Of a DNA stretch of 16,347 bases, positions 1 to 8,452 are shown piece after piece (position 1 is the first letter of the stretch; the number at the start of each line of letters is the position of its first letter). The stretch spans positions 1-16,347 of the forward strand of contig CAMZKI010000228.1 in the NCBI GenBank assembly GCA_947311125.1. Reading direction: 5' to 3'. Under the pieces are notes generated by a model, which saw only the letters and a program-made list of their open reading frames with translations, had not been told where the DNA came from and did not search any database. Origin of the DNA: an uncultured Chlorobiota bacterium. Lineage in GTDB: Bacteria > Bacteroidota > Bacteroidia > Bacteroidales > JAADGE01. The translations under genes were made by a program, and so were the position numbers.

Positions 1-1
1 A

Positions 2-2665
2 AAAAATAAAATTTTCAAGACATATATCGGGCAGGGATATTATAATACAATCACACCGTCGGTTATTTGGCGAAATATTTTCGAAAACCCGGTTTGGTAT
101 ACTTCCTACACACCTTATCAGGCAGAAATTTCACAAGGAAGATTAGAAGCTCTTCTCAATTTTCAGACTGTCGTAACGGAACTTACCGGCTGCGAAATTG
201 CAAATGCATCTTTACTTGATGAAGCAACGGCAGCTGCCGAGGCTATGATAATGGCAGCCAATAACAGAAGCAGAAAAGATATTCAAAACAATAAAAATGT
301 ATACTTTGTCGATGAAAATATTTTTCCGCAAACAATAGATGTGCTTATCGGTAAAGCTGAGCCGCTAAATATTAAAATTGAAATCGGAAATTATGAAAAT
401 TTTGAAATTCATAATAAGGTTTTCGGTGCTTTAATTCAATATCCCGGTGCAAACGGAGAAATTACGGATTTTTCCGGTTTTGCTGAAAAACTGCACGAAA
501 AAGGGTTGCTGTTAAGTGTTACGGCAGACATTTTGAGCTTGGCAATTCTTACGCCGCCGGCACAACTCGGAGCAGACATTGTTGTCGGATCAACACAAAG
601 ATTCGGTATTCCTATGGGATACGGCGGACCTCATGCAGCTTATTTTGCGACACGCGAAAAGTTTAAACGAAAAATACCGGGGCGTATTATCGGTATATCA
701 AAAGATGCTCAAGGAAACACGGCATACAGGATGGCGTTACAAACTCGCGAGCAACACATAAAAAGAGAAAAAGCAACTTCAAATATATGTACGGCACAAG
801 CATTATTGGCGACAATGGCGGGAATGTATGCCGTTTATCACGGTGAAGAAGGATTGATAAACATTGCAAAATCAATACACTCTAAAGCATTTGCTCTTTC
901 CGAAGAAATAAAAAAAATCGGTTACGAACAAACAAATAAAAACTTTTTTGATACCCTGAAAATAGTTCTACCGAACTCTGTTGACATAAAAGAGTTGAGA
1001 AAAATTGCATTGAAGAAAAAAGTCAATTTTAATTACTTATCAGATAAAGAAATAGGTATAAGCATTGACGAAACAACAACTTTATACGATCTGAATAAGA
1101 TTATTCGCATATTATCGCTTGCAGCGGGAAAAGATACAAAAAACATAAAAGAAATAAACAATGATTTCCGACTTGATGATAAATTCAGGCGTAAAAACAA
1201 TTTTTTGCAACAAAGCGTATTTAAAAAATATCGCTCAGAAACAGAAATGATGCGTTATATAAAAAAGTTAGAACGCAGAGATATTTCGTTAGCCCATTCT
1301 ATGATATCTTTAGGGTCTTGCACAATGAAGCTGAATCCGGCAACTTTAATGATGCCGTTGAGCAGCCCGTTACTCGGAGAAATTCATCCGTTCGTTCCTA
1401 AAAACCAAGTTAAAGGTTATACAAAAATTTTTGAAGATTTAAAACACGATTTGTTGGAAATAACAGGTTTTGATGACATAACCTTTCAGCCTAATTCAGG
1501 AGCATCCGGAGAATATACAGGCTTAATGATTATTCGTGCTTACCACAGAAACAATAATGAAGAACAACGAAAAACAGTTTTAATTCCGTCTTCCGCACAC
1601 GGAACAAACCCGGCAAGTGCCGTTATGGCCGGGATGGATGTTGTTATCGTATCGTGCGATAAGAACGGGAATATTGATATTGACGACCTGAAAGCAAAAG
1701 CCGAAAATTACAAAGATACGCTTGCTGCACTTATGGTAACTTACCCTTCAACACACGGAGTGTTCGAGAGCAAAATAGTTGAAATGTGCAAAATAATTCA
1801 CGATAACGGCGGGCAGGTTTATATGGATGGTGCTAATATGAATGCACAAGTAGGAATAACAAATCCTGCAGCAATAGGAGCCGACGTTTGTCATTTGAAT
1901 TTACATAAAACATTTGCAATACCTCACGGAGGCGGCGGTCCGGGTGTCGGTCCTGTTGCAGTAGCAAAACATTTATCTGATTTCTTACCCGGACACAGCA
2001 TAGTAAAAACCGGAGGAAAAAAGGCTGTTAATGCAATAGCAGCTTCACCCTACGGGAGTGCAAGTATTTTACCGATAACGCACGGATATTTAAAAATGCT
2101 CGGAAAAGAAGGATTGCTGGAATCTACGCGTACAGCAATTCTTAATGCCAATTATATCGCAGCATCACTTAAAAAATACTTTGATATTGTATATACCGGA
2201 GAAACCGGGTATGTGGCTCATGAAATGATTTTAGAATGCAGAAATTTTAAACAAGAAGCAGATATAAACGAGTCTGATATAGCAAAACGTCTGATGGATT
2301 ACGGTTTTCATGCACCTACATTGTCTTTTCCGGTTCACGGCACCTTAATGGTTGAACCCACCGAAAGTGAATCTAAGGAATCTATGGATGCTTTTATTGA
2401 GTCTATGATTTCAATTTATAATGAGATTCAGGATATAAAAGACGGGAAAGCCGATAAAACAGACAATGTGTTAAAAAATGCACCGCACAGTGAGCAGGTT
2501 TTAATTTCTGATAATTGGGAATATTCTTATTCAAGGGAAAAGGCTGCATATCCTTTGCCTCGCATAAAAGAAAATAAATTTCAGATTCCGGTAGGAAGAG
2601 TAGACGATGCTTACGGCGACAGAAATTTAATGTGCACATGCGAACCGGCTGAGTCTTATATGTAA
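2..2665 (+). CDS. gcvP: Glycine dehydrogenase (decarboxylating), P-protein of the glycine cleavage system, 5'-truncated by the window
   Basis: P-protein uses pyridoxal phosphate to decarboxylate glycine and passes the aminomethyl group to the lipoyl arm of the H-protein, in the cytoplasm. The frame is open from base 2, well before the first ATG at 245. The upstream part reads as family sequence (YIGQGYYNTITPS, then SYTPYQAEISQGRLEALLNFQ), so 245 is an internal Met and not the start. About 65-90 N-terminal residues lie outside the window. Both halves of the single-chain type are present: the N-terminal half includes QTREQHIKREKATSNIC, and the C-terminal half has the PLP-lysine motif HLNLHKTF (Lys codon 1907-1909) followed by AIPHGGGGPGVGP. 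The end near YPLPRIKENKF and VDDAYGDRNL is typical, so the 3' end is intact. No gcvT, gcvH or lpd is adjacent in the window. Identification is very secure. Confidence 0.97.
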   Translation, partial: KNKIFKTYIGQGYYNTITPSVIWRNIFENPVWYTSYTPYQAEISQGRLEALLNFQTVVTELTGCEIANASLLDEATAAAEAMIMAANNRSRKDIQNNKNVYFVDENIFPQTIDVLIGKAEPLNIKIEIGNYENFEIHNKVFGALIQYPGANGEITDFSGFAEKLHEKGLLLSVTADILSLAILTPPAQLGADIVVGSTQRFGIPMGYGGPHAAYFATREKFKRKIPGRIIGISKDAQGNTAYRMALQTREQHIKREKATSNICTAQALLATMAGMYAVYHGEEGLINIAKSIHSKAFALSEEIKKIGYEQTNKNFFDTLKIVLPNSVDIKELRKIALKKKVNFNYLSDKEIGISIDETTTLYDLNKIIRILSLAAGKDTKNIKEINNDFRLDDKFRRKNNFLQQSVFKKYRSETEMMRYIKKLERRDISLAHSMISLGSCTMKLNPATLMMPLSSPLLGEIHPFVPKNQVKGYTKIFEDLKHDLLEITGFDDITFQPNSGASGEYTGLMIIRAYHRNNNEEQRKTVLIPSSAHGTNPASAVMAGMDVVIVSCDKNGNIDIDDLKAKAENYKDTLAALMVTYPSTHGVFESKIVEMCKIIHDNGGQVYMDGANMNAQVGITNPAAIGADVCHLNLHKTFAIPHGGGGPGVGPVAVAKHLSDFLPGHSIVKTGGKKAVNAIAASPYGSASILPITHGYLKMLGKEGLLESTRTAILNANYIAASLKKYFDIVYTGETGYVAHEMILECRNFKQEADINESDIAKRLMDYGFHAPTLSFPVHGTLMVEPTESESKESMDAFIESMISIYNEIQDIKDGKADKTDNVLKNAPHSEQVLISDNWEYSYSREKAAYPLPRIKENKFQIPVGRVDDAYGDRNLMCTCEPAESYM

Positions 2666-2922
2666 AAATTTCGACACCCCGGAGAAATAAAAGAATAATT
2701 ATACAGGTTATTTATCTTTTTATAAATCAAGTGTACGCTTGCGGGCTTTTTAAGCTTGGGTGCGGTTCTTTTCTGAAATTTACTCGGCATCAAACGTCTT
2801 TACCGGCAGTAATGACTTGCAACCGTCTGTGAGAATATACAATTTCTGTATCTGTTTGTTTACGATGCTGCACACGCTTTTAATTTGTGTAGAAAGCAAA
2901 TGTTTTTTACACATCATATTTG

Positions 2923-3237
2923 TTAAGTAAATTTTAAGCCGACGATGCCTGTTACTATCAATAAGGCAGAAATCATTCTCCAAATACTTGAAGAGTCTCC
3001 GAAAAACACGATACCGACAAATAAGGTTCCGATTGCTCCGATTCCTGTCCAAACTGCATATGCAGTTCCTATCGGAATTGTTTTTTGGGCATACCAAAGA
3101 AGTATTCCGCTCATAATCATTGAAGTTATTGCTAAAATAACTCCGAAAATTTTTGAAGACATAGTTTGTGATAATTTCAATCCTAACGGCCACCCGATTT
3201 CAAAAATTCCTGCCAAAATCAAATAAATCCAATTCAT
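2923..3237 (-). CDS. gdx: SMR-family small multidrug resistance protein, guanidinium exporter (Gdx/SugE) subtype
   Basis: This 104-residue protein has four predicted membrane helices, the usual size for an SMR transporter, which works as an antiparallel dimer exchanging protons for a cation. The essential membrane glutamate is present as E13 (GIFEIGW). The nearby W16, S43, Y60 and W63, with KTIPIGTAYAVWTGIGA, fit the guanidinium-exporting Gdx subtype better than the EmrE/Qac polyaromatic-cation subtype. The protein ends in GLKFT, as many SugE proteins do. It is transcribed in the same direction as pyrH upstream, but a 126-nt gap makes co-transcription uncertain. No guanidine riboswitch fold is evident in the gap. 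The family is secure; substrate subtype is inferred from motif. Confidence 0.9.
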   Translation of the reverse strand: MNWIYLILAGIFEIGWPLGLKLSQTMSSKIFGVILAITSMIMSGILLWYAQKTIPIGTAYAVWTGIGAIGTLFVGIVFFGDSSSIWRMISALLIVTGIVGLKFT

Positions 3238-3363
3238 TTTTCAAGTATTACTAAAATTCAGATGTTCTGCATAAATTTCTGTTTTTAAGGTAATTGCCAA
3301 CATGTTCGGTTGTAATGTTTATTTTGCGGTAAAGATTTTGGTCTTTTTATGACAAAGTGGTGA

Positions 3364-4071
3364 TTACAAATGTATTAATGTTCCTATTTCTTTACCCGCA
3401 ATAACTTTTTTCAGGTTACCGGGAGTATCCATATCAAAAACATATATAGGCATATTGTTTTGACGACACATCGTAAATGCTGTTGTGTCCATTATTTTCA
3501 GTTCTTTTTCAATAATTTCACCGAAAGATATTTCTTTAAATTTCACGGCATCGGGATTTTTTTCGGGGTCGGCACTGTAAACACCGTCAACCCGCGTACC
3601 TTTAAGCAATATGTCTGCTTCAATTTCCAGAGCTCTTAATGCAGCTCCGGAGTCGGTCGAAAAATAGGGATTTCCGGTGCCTCCTGTTAATAACGTAACT
3701 TTTCCTTGTTTCAATGCTTCAACAACTTTTGTTTTGGAGTAGCGTTCTCCGGCAGGTCCGGTGTTAAATGCCGTAAAGAGTTTTGCGTCTTGTCCTATTG
3801 CCTCAAAAGCTGATTCTAATGCTAAGCCGTTTATTATTGTGGCTAACATTCCCATATAATCGCCTTTAACCCTGTCAAATCCGAGTTCTGTTCCGCCTAT
3901 ACCTCTGAAGATATTTCCGCCTCCTATTACAATGCCTGTTTCTGTACCGAGTTCGGCAATTTCTTTAATTTGTTTTACGTAAGAGTTAAGTATTTCGGTA
4001 TCAATACCGGCTTCGCTTTTTCCGGCAAGCGACTGTCCGCTTAATTTTAACAGTATTCGTTTATATTTCAT
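3364..4071 (-). CDS. pyrH: UMP kinase (uridylate kinase)
   Basis: PyrH phosphorylates UMP to UDP with ATP in pyrimidine nucleotide synthesis. It is a cytoplasmic hexamer of the amino-acid-kinase fold, unrelated to eukaryotic UMP/CMP kinases. The 235 residues match the family's usual length. Visible motifs are KRILLKLSGQSLAG at the N-terminus (phosphate-binding lysines), VIGGGNIFRG, GDYMGMLATIINGLAL, the LLTGGTGNPYFSTDSGAALRA stretch, and KGTRVDGVYSADP near residues 157-169. The ATG at 4069-4071 puts MKYKRILLKLSG in the normal register. In many bacteria pyrH sits with tsf and frr; neither is here. The gene is intact and its identity is secure. Confidence 0.97.
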   Translation of the reverse strand: MKYKRILLKLSGQSLAGKSEAGIDTEILNSYVKQIKEIAELGTETGIVIGGGNIFRGIGGTELGFDRVKGDYMGMLATIINGLALESAFEAIGQDAKLFTAFNTGPAGERYSKTKVVEALKQGKVTLLTGGTGNPYFSTDSGAALRALEIEADILLKGTRVDGVYSADPEKNPDAVKFKEISFGEIIEKELKIMDTTAFTMCRQNNMPIYVFDMDTPGNLKKVIAGKEIGTLIHL

Positions 4072-4178
4072 TTTTTGAAAAAATTTAAAACGTAAAGTTA
4101 TAAAGTTCCCGGAAATAATAAAGGCTAATAAGGGAAAAACTCGATATTTCGGGGTTACAACCTCTTTTTTATAGGAGG

Positions 4179-4364
4179 TTATTCTTCTTTTTTTCTTAAA
4201 TTGCGCCTTATTAAATACATAGCAAAAGCAATTATCGTAAATAAATAAAAATACCAGCTGTCTTTGAGTGACACATAAATTGTTTTATGTACTGCAGAGC
4301 TCAAGCTCATTGCTGACACAACAAGCCAAAGTATTTCGCGGGCTTTTGATTGTTTTGGTTTCAT
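4179..4364 (-). CDS. Small conserved-looking membrane protein with two helices, function unknown
   Basis: I do not recognise a function. The frame extends upstream into the preceding gene, but the ATG at 4362-4364 lies just 2 nt after that gene's stop codon (4367-4369), which makes it the natural start and gives 61 residues. The protein begins with a basic segment (MKPKQSKAREI), then a helix around residues 10-25 (LWLVVSAMSLSSAVHK), a short polar turn, a second helix (WYFYLFTIIAFAMYLI), and a strongly basic tail (RRNLRKKEE). The positive-inside rule would place both ends in the cytoplasm. The spacing implies translational coupling to the SpoIIE-phosphatase gene and a possible partnership with it. 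Small proteins of this general look occur in Bacteroidales, from memory. It could still be a chance frame, but coupling and coherent topology argue for a real gene. Confidence 0.65.
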   Translation of the reverse strand: MKPKQSKAREILWLVVSAMSLSSAVHKTIYVSLKDSWYFYLFTIIAFAMYLIRRNLRKKEE

Positions 4365-4366
4365 TT

Positions 4367-7300
4367 TTAAATTTTCATACCTATAAGCAAAATATCGTCT
4401 ATTTGGAGGTTCTCCCCTTTCCATTTGTTCAGTATCTTTTCGGCTATTATTTTTTGTTCGTTAAGAGATAGTTTATGTATGTGCAGGAGCATCTCCCGAA
4501 ACCTTCTTGAGTTAAACTTTTTCTGGTTTTTTCCGCCGAACTGGTCGGCATAACCATCGGAGAACAAATATATTATATCGTTCGGCTTAATACTTACATA
4601 TTTGTTTTTGAAAGGAACATCGTTTAATTTTTTATTATAACCAACCGGCATTCTGTCTGCATCAATTTTTGTAAGGTTATTACTTCTGATAATGTAAGCC
4701 GGATTATTTGCACCGGCAAAATTAATTTTCATATTCTGTTTATCTATAATAACAACGGATATGTCCATACCGTCTTTTCTTTCCTCTTCTCCGTGAGACG
4801 TAAGGGTTGTGATTATTTTTTTTCTTAAAGACGTTAATATATCCGCAGCGTTAATTTCTGTTGTCGTTTTGTTTATATCTTTTACTATTTCATTTAAAAA
4901 TGATATACCCAACATACTTAAAAAGCCGCCCGGAACTCCGTGTCCCGTACAATCTGCTGCTGCAACGACAAGTTTGTTTTTTGATTCGCTTATCCAGTAA
5001 AAATCACCGCTTACAATATCTCGCGGTTTAAAAAGAATGAAAAATTCGGAAAGGTATTTTTTATATATGCCTGTATCTGAAAGTGCGGCTTTTTGTATTC
5101 TGCCTGCATATCTTATGCTGTCTGTAATTTCTTTGTTTTGGATTTCTATTTTTTGATATTGTATATATATTTCCTGATTTTGGTTTTGAATCAGTTGGTT
5201 TTGCTTTTCTATTTCGGCGGTTCTTTCTTTTACTTTAAGTTCTAATATTTCATAATACTCTTTTATTTTTCGTTGTTTGGTTCTGTAAAATGCTGAAATT
5301 CCTAAAGAAATCAAAACTAAAAACAAGATAAATATACTGATTAGAAACCATGTTGTTTGCCACATCGGCGGTTTTACTTCAACAGAAATTTTTAAAGTTT
5401 CGCTTTTTTCATTTAAAGCGTTAATTGCATAAATTGAAAGTACGTGTTTTCCCGGTGTTAATTCGGGAACGGTAAAAAACGGTTTTTCGGTTTCTAAAAA
5501 CTCATTTTCATCGGCGACGTCTATTCCGTAAAAATATTTTACAAACCCTTTTTTCAAATATCCCGGAGAGGAAAGGCGGACGGTTATATTTTTATAATTA
5601 CTGTTTAATTCCAAAAACCCGCTATTATTTTCAAAAGTATTTCCGTTAAAATCTTTTATGCTTGTTATAAATATTTTAAACTTATTATTATTTGCTGTGT
5701 CTGTCGGTTTAATCTGAAATATTTCATTATTTCCGGATATTATCCATATATCATTAGTTTTGTCAACGGTTATTTTTTTTATATTATCGAAAACCCATGC
5801 ATATTTCAGGTGGTGCAGGGTGTCAGAAACATTACATTTATATAAAACGTTACTTCCGAGATTAAGGGTAAAGCTGCTGTCGGTCAGTATATAAACTTTA
5901 TTTGCGTCATTAAGGTATTTTGTTAATTCTGTGTCTTCCGTAAGGGTTCCGGTTTTGTCATTAAAATAAAAGGCTTTTGAATTTGTAAGGAAAATATACT
6001 TATCTTTCTTTTTGCTTATTATAATATTCTCGTCAACACCTGAGTTTAATTTAAAAACCTCAGTTGAAATAACTGACGAACCGAATGTTTTAAGTTTATA
6101 TACTTTTTGAGTTCCCGCAGCCCAAAATACAGAATCATTTACCGTAAAAATTGACTTTACCGTTGTATTTTTTAATAGGTTTCCGCCTAATTTTTCGGCA
6201 ATAAATTGATTGTTATAATAACTAACCTTATAGACACCTTGAGAAGAACTTACGTAGAAGGTGTTGGTGTTTTGTATGCAACTTATGTCATATACATATG
6301 TATCAGGAATAACAGGAACAGGGCTCGGGCTTGTTTTACCTATGAAAAATAAACCCGAATTTGTACTTATAAGTAACCCGTCGGCGTATTCCGTAAGTGC
6401 CTTACTTTTGCTGTTAATTCCTTCAATTTTTTTATAAATAAATTTTGCGGAGTGCAATTCGTATATCTTTTTGTACTCCGTTACGGTTTTGTATTCTGTT
6501 TTATATAAGTATTCGGGATTTTCTTCGGTTGTTACTGATGCAGCGTCTTTTTTACTTTGCTTATTAATCGTTTTGTTGTCAGGGGTTGTTTCCCCATTGT
6601 TTTCTTCAATAATATTTTCTTTTTGTTTCTTTTTTTTATCTTTTCTTTTTTTCCAACGTTTAAAAAAACTGCGGTCTTCTTTTTCTGTGATATCTTCATT
6701 GTTATTATCCTCATAAATATCAGAGGATATTTTATCACTTCTTTCACTTGTAAAATCTTTTTTATCTTGAGATTTTATTTTTTTAGTGTATTTGACACGC
6801 TTGCTTTCCGCAACCTTTACTTCTTCATAGCTCTTAATTTCCGATAGTTTGAATAATCCTTCGCCTGTTGCGACATATAAAGTGCTGTCAAAAAACTTAA
6901 CGGCATTTATGTTTCCCTGCAAGCCGGGGAAACTGCTGAAGTTTTTAACCGGAATATCAAAAGCGACTCTGCTTGTTCCGTATTCGTGAGCTACCCATAA
7001 TCCGCCTGTTTTATCTGTTGCAAAAGCAAAAATTTCATCGTCCGGCAGTCCGGTTATATAATTTAGGGTGTTTTTTGTTTTTCCTGTTTCCTTTTCTAAA
7101 ATAACGGCACCGCCGTTTAAGGTTGTAACAACGAACAAATCGTCATTAAAATTACCGCCTCCGTTAATAATACTTTCTTGTATATACTCTTTGGAATCGG
7201 TCTCAAAAGGACTGTAGCTTGTTCCGTCAAAAATATAAATTTTGTTATTACTCAGACCTAAAATAACTTGATTTTTATACGGAACATTAAAAATAATTTC

Positions 7301-7987
7301 ATTTTCTGAAAAAAGCGAATCACTTATTACATCAACGAAGGAACTGTCAATAAAATTTGCCAAGCCTGTACCCTGAAAGTTTGCAAAAAGTTTATTGTTA
7401 AACAGAAATATACCGGTTATAAATCTATTTCTGTCAATAAAAAGTTCTTTTATTTCTTCGGTCTTAATGTCGTAAGACACAATTTTATGTTTGCCTGAAA
7501 AAAATACTTTGTCTTTATCTGCAATAACATTCTCATAAGAATTGTTATCGTGCTTAATATCGGAAAGTGACCGGTAAGAATAATTTCCGTTTTTATTTTT
7601 TGATACAATACCGAATCCTTTTTTACAAGACAAATAAAATGTATTTTCTGTCATATCTTTTTTTATCATATTCGGCGACTCGGGTATTTCAATATTTTGT
7701 TCGGTTTCTCCGTCAAAAAAACTTATTCCCGAATTATCGGCAAATACCATTATTCCGTAATTGTCTGAGCATATTGATTTTATATGCTTTTGTTTAAAAG
7801 CTGTAAAATTGGTTATGTAAGGGTAACCTTCCGGGAGTTTGTTAATAGTACTGTCTTTTTTTATTTTTTTATTTTCTCCAATTATGATTTGACTTACTTT
7901 ATTGACACTCTTGTAGTTAAAAAGGTGTCCCGAGAAAATAAAAAAACTTGAAAGAATCAGAATTGTGTATGAAATAAAGTGTTTCAT
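4367..7987 (-). CDS. Secreted-sensor signalling protein: beta-propeller, Y_Y_Y domain, transmembrane helix, coiled coil and SpoIIE/PP2C-type phosphatase
   Basis: This 1206-residue protein probably senses something outside the cytoplasm and controls a Ser/Thr phosphatase inside. Residues 1-25 form a signal-anchor-like segment. Residues ~60-770 contain repeated short strands of the ligand_beta/two-component-regulator propeller type (for example GLPDDEIFAFATDKTGGLWVA). A Y_Y_Y-like beta-sandwich follows at ~790-875, ending KISVEVKPPMWQTTW. The membrane helix is at ~880-902, followed by a Gln/Asn/Ile-rich coiled coil at ~910-965 (QNQLIQNQNQEI). The SpoIIE domain has VSGDFYW (D995), ADCTGHGVPGGFLSMLG (D1012), DGMD (1072-1075), FSDGYADQFGG (D1144) and DDILLIGMKI (D1197, D1198), the expected metal-binding acidic residues. 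A lysine-rich, low-complexity insert at about 395-495 interrupts the propeller. There is no kinase or receiver domain, so a separate anti-sigma or anti-anti-sigma-like target is expected but not present here. Confidence 0.9.
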   Translation of the reverse strand: MKHFISYTILILSSFFIFSGHLFNYKSVNKVSQIIIGENKKIKKDSTINKLPEGYPYITNFTAFKQKHIKSICSDNYGIMVFADNSGISFFDGETEQNIEIPESPNMIKKDMTENTFYLSCKKGFGIVSKNKNGNYSYRSLSDIKHDNNSYENVIADKDKVFFSGKHKIVSYDIKTEEIKELFIDRNRFITGIFLFNNKLFANFQGTGLANFIDSSFVDVISDSLFSENEIIFNVPYKNQVILGLSNNKIYIFDGTSYSPFETDSKEYIQESIINGGGNFNDDLFVVTTLNGGAVILEKETGKTKNTLNYITGLPDDEIFAFATDKTGGLWVAHEYGTSRVAFDIPVKNFSSFPGLQGNINAVKFFDSTLYVATGEGLFKLSEIKSYEEVKVAESKRVKYTKKIKSQDKKDFTSERSDKISSDIYEDNNNEDITEKEDRSFFKRWKKRKDKKKKQKENIIEENNGETTPDNKTINKQSKKDAASVTTEENPEYLYKTEYKTVTEYKKIYELHSAKFIYKKIEGINSKSKALTEYADGLLISTNSGLFFIGKTSPSPVPVIPDTYVYDISCIQNTNTFYVSSSQGVYKVSYYNNQFIAEKLGGNLLKNTTVKSIFTVNDSVFWAAGTQKVYKLKTFGSSVISTEVFKLNSGVDENIIISKKKDKYIFLTNSKAFYFNDKTGTLTEDTELTKYLNDANKVYILTDSSFTLNLGSNVLYKCNVSDTLHHLKYAWVFDNIKKITVDKTNDIWIISGNNEIFQIKPTDTANNNKFKIFITSIKDFNGNTFENNSGFLELNSNYKNITVRLSSPGYLKKGFVKYFYGIDVADENEFLETEKPFFTVPELTPGKHVLSIYAINALNEKSETLKISVEVKPPMWQTTWFLISIFILFLVLISLGISAFYRTKQRKIKEYYEILELKVKERTAEIEKQNQLIQNQNQEIYIQYQKIEIQNKEITDSIRYAGRIQKAALSDTGIYKKYLSEFFILFKPRDIVSGDFYWISESKNKLVVAAADCTGHGVPGGFLSMLGISFLNEIVKDINKTTTEINAADILTSLRKKIITTLTSHGEEERKDGMDISVVIIDKQNMKINFAGANNPAYIIRSNNLTKIDADRMPVGYNKKLNDVPFKNKYVSIKPNDIIYLFSDGYADQFGGKNQKKFNSRRFREMLLHIHKLSLNEQKIIAEKILNKWKGENLQIDDILLIGMKI

Positions 7988-8009
7988 ATGAAATGACGGT
8001 TCTTGTATT

Positions 8010-8028
8010 TTGTTAATGCAATTAACAA
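8010..8028. promoter_or_regulatory. Perfect 8-bp inverted repeat with 3-nt centre upstream of the SpoIIE-phosphatase gene
   Basis: The arms TTGTTAAT and ATTAACAA flank GCA, ending 23 bp from the start codon at 7987. It lies between two divergent genes and could be an operator, or a hairpin in the leader of the minus-strand transcript. It is seen directly in the sequence; any role is inference. Confidence 0.4.
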
Positions 8029-8132
8029 TACGATGTTTTTACCGAAAAGGTTTCAGAAACGGTAAATATACCTTAAATTTAATTAAAATAAAAAAACGAA
8101 CAGGTTTTTATAAAAGGAAAAAATATAAAGTA

Positions 8133-8140
8133 TAACTTTG
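8133..8140 (+). promoter_or_regulatory. Possible -7 promoter element (TAACTTTG) before yidD
   Basis: The octamer fits the Bacteroidetes TAnnTTTG consensus exactly. It lies 9 nt before the yidD ATG, so a transcript would have almost no leader. No TTG sits at the expected upstream distance, so this could be chance in AT-rich DNA. Confidence 0.3.
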
Positions 8141-8149
8141 CGGGGCAAA

Positions 8150-8452
8150 ATGAAAATATTTAAAAAAATACTGATTTATATTGCAACAGCACCTGTTAAG
8201 TTTTATAAATATGCAATTTCCCCGTATACTCCGGCAAGTTGCAGGCATGTTCCCACGTGTTCGGAATATACTATAGAAGCAATTAATATTCACGGGATTA
8301 AGGGCGTTTGGATGGCTGTTAAGCGAATTTCAAAATGTCATCCTTGGGGAACTTCGGGTTACGATCCGGTTTTGCCTAAAGGAATGCGAAAAATAAAAGT
8401 TAAAAAGATTGATATTGATAAATATAACAGTTCGGATGTTTCTAAAGTTTAA
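8150..8452 (+). CDS. yidD: Membrane protein insertion efficiency factor YidD
   Basis: YidD is a small, membrane-associated protein that assists YidC-dependent insertion of inner-membrane proteins. The 100-residue product carries the family core: an amphipathic, basic N-terminus (MKIFKKILIYIATAPVKFYKYAISPYTPASCRHVPTC when read through), then CSEYTIEAINIHG, GVWMAVKRISKCHPW and GYDPV. It is somewhat longer than the typical 70-85 residues because of a lysine-rich tail (MRKIKVKKIDIDKYNSSDVSKV region). I chose the ATG at 8150 over a TTG at 8138, because the TTG lies inside a promoter-like octamer and adds only four residues. YidD often sits in the rpmH-rnpA-yidD-yidC cluster; here it heads an unrelated run of genes instead. 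Its last 17 nt overlap the next gene. Confidence 0.93.
   Translation: MKIFKKILIYIATAPVKFYKYAISPYTPASCRHVPTCSEYTIEAINIHGIKGVWMAVKRISKCHPWGTSGYDPVLPKGMRKIKVKKIDIDKYNSSDVSKV

Noticed and set aside
2666..2922. 257-nt gap between convergent gcvP and the SMR gene, tested for RNA genes, terminator or mobile element
   Set aside because: I found only short imperfect dyads (for example ACAC ... GTGT near 2874-2890) with no T-run after a stable stem, no tRNA-like cloverleaf and no terminal repeats. Nothing can be supported.
2780..3193. 137-residue minus-strand open frame overlapping the SMR gene
   Set aside because: It is a shadow in another frame: composition is Cys/Asn/Arg-rich with no helices or motifs, while the overlapping 104-residue frame is a textbook SMR protein.
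4159..4180. 6-bp hairpin AACCTC / GAGGTT at the end of the 61-residue gene
   Set aside because: Read in the direction of that gene it overlaps the stop codon and has no T-run behind it. It has a T-rich stretch only on the other strand, where no gene needs it.
5140..5215. Repetitive Gln/Asn/Ile coding stretch considered as a DNA repeat
   Set aside because: It encodes the heptad-like coiled coil between membrane helix and phosphatase domain, common in this protein class, and is explained by protein structure.
6471..6847. Plus-strand open frames rich in Phe, Ser and Leu inside the sensor phosphatase gene
   Set aside because: They are the complement of the lysine-rich coding insert (AAA read as TTT) and look like membrane segments only for that reason.
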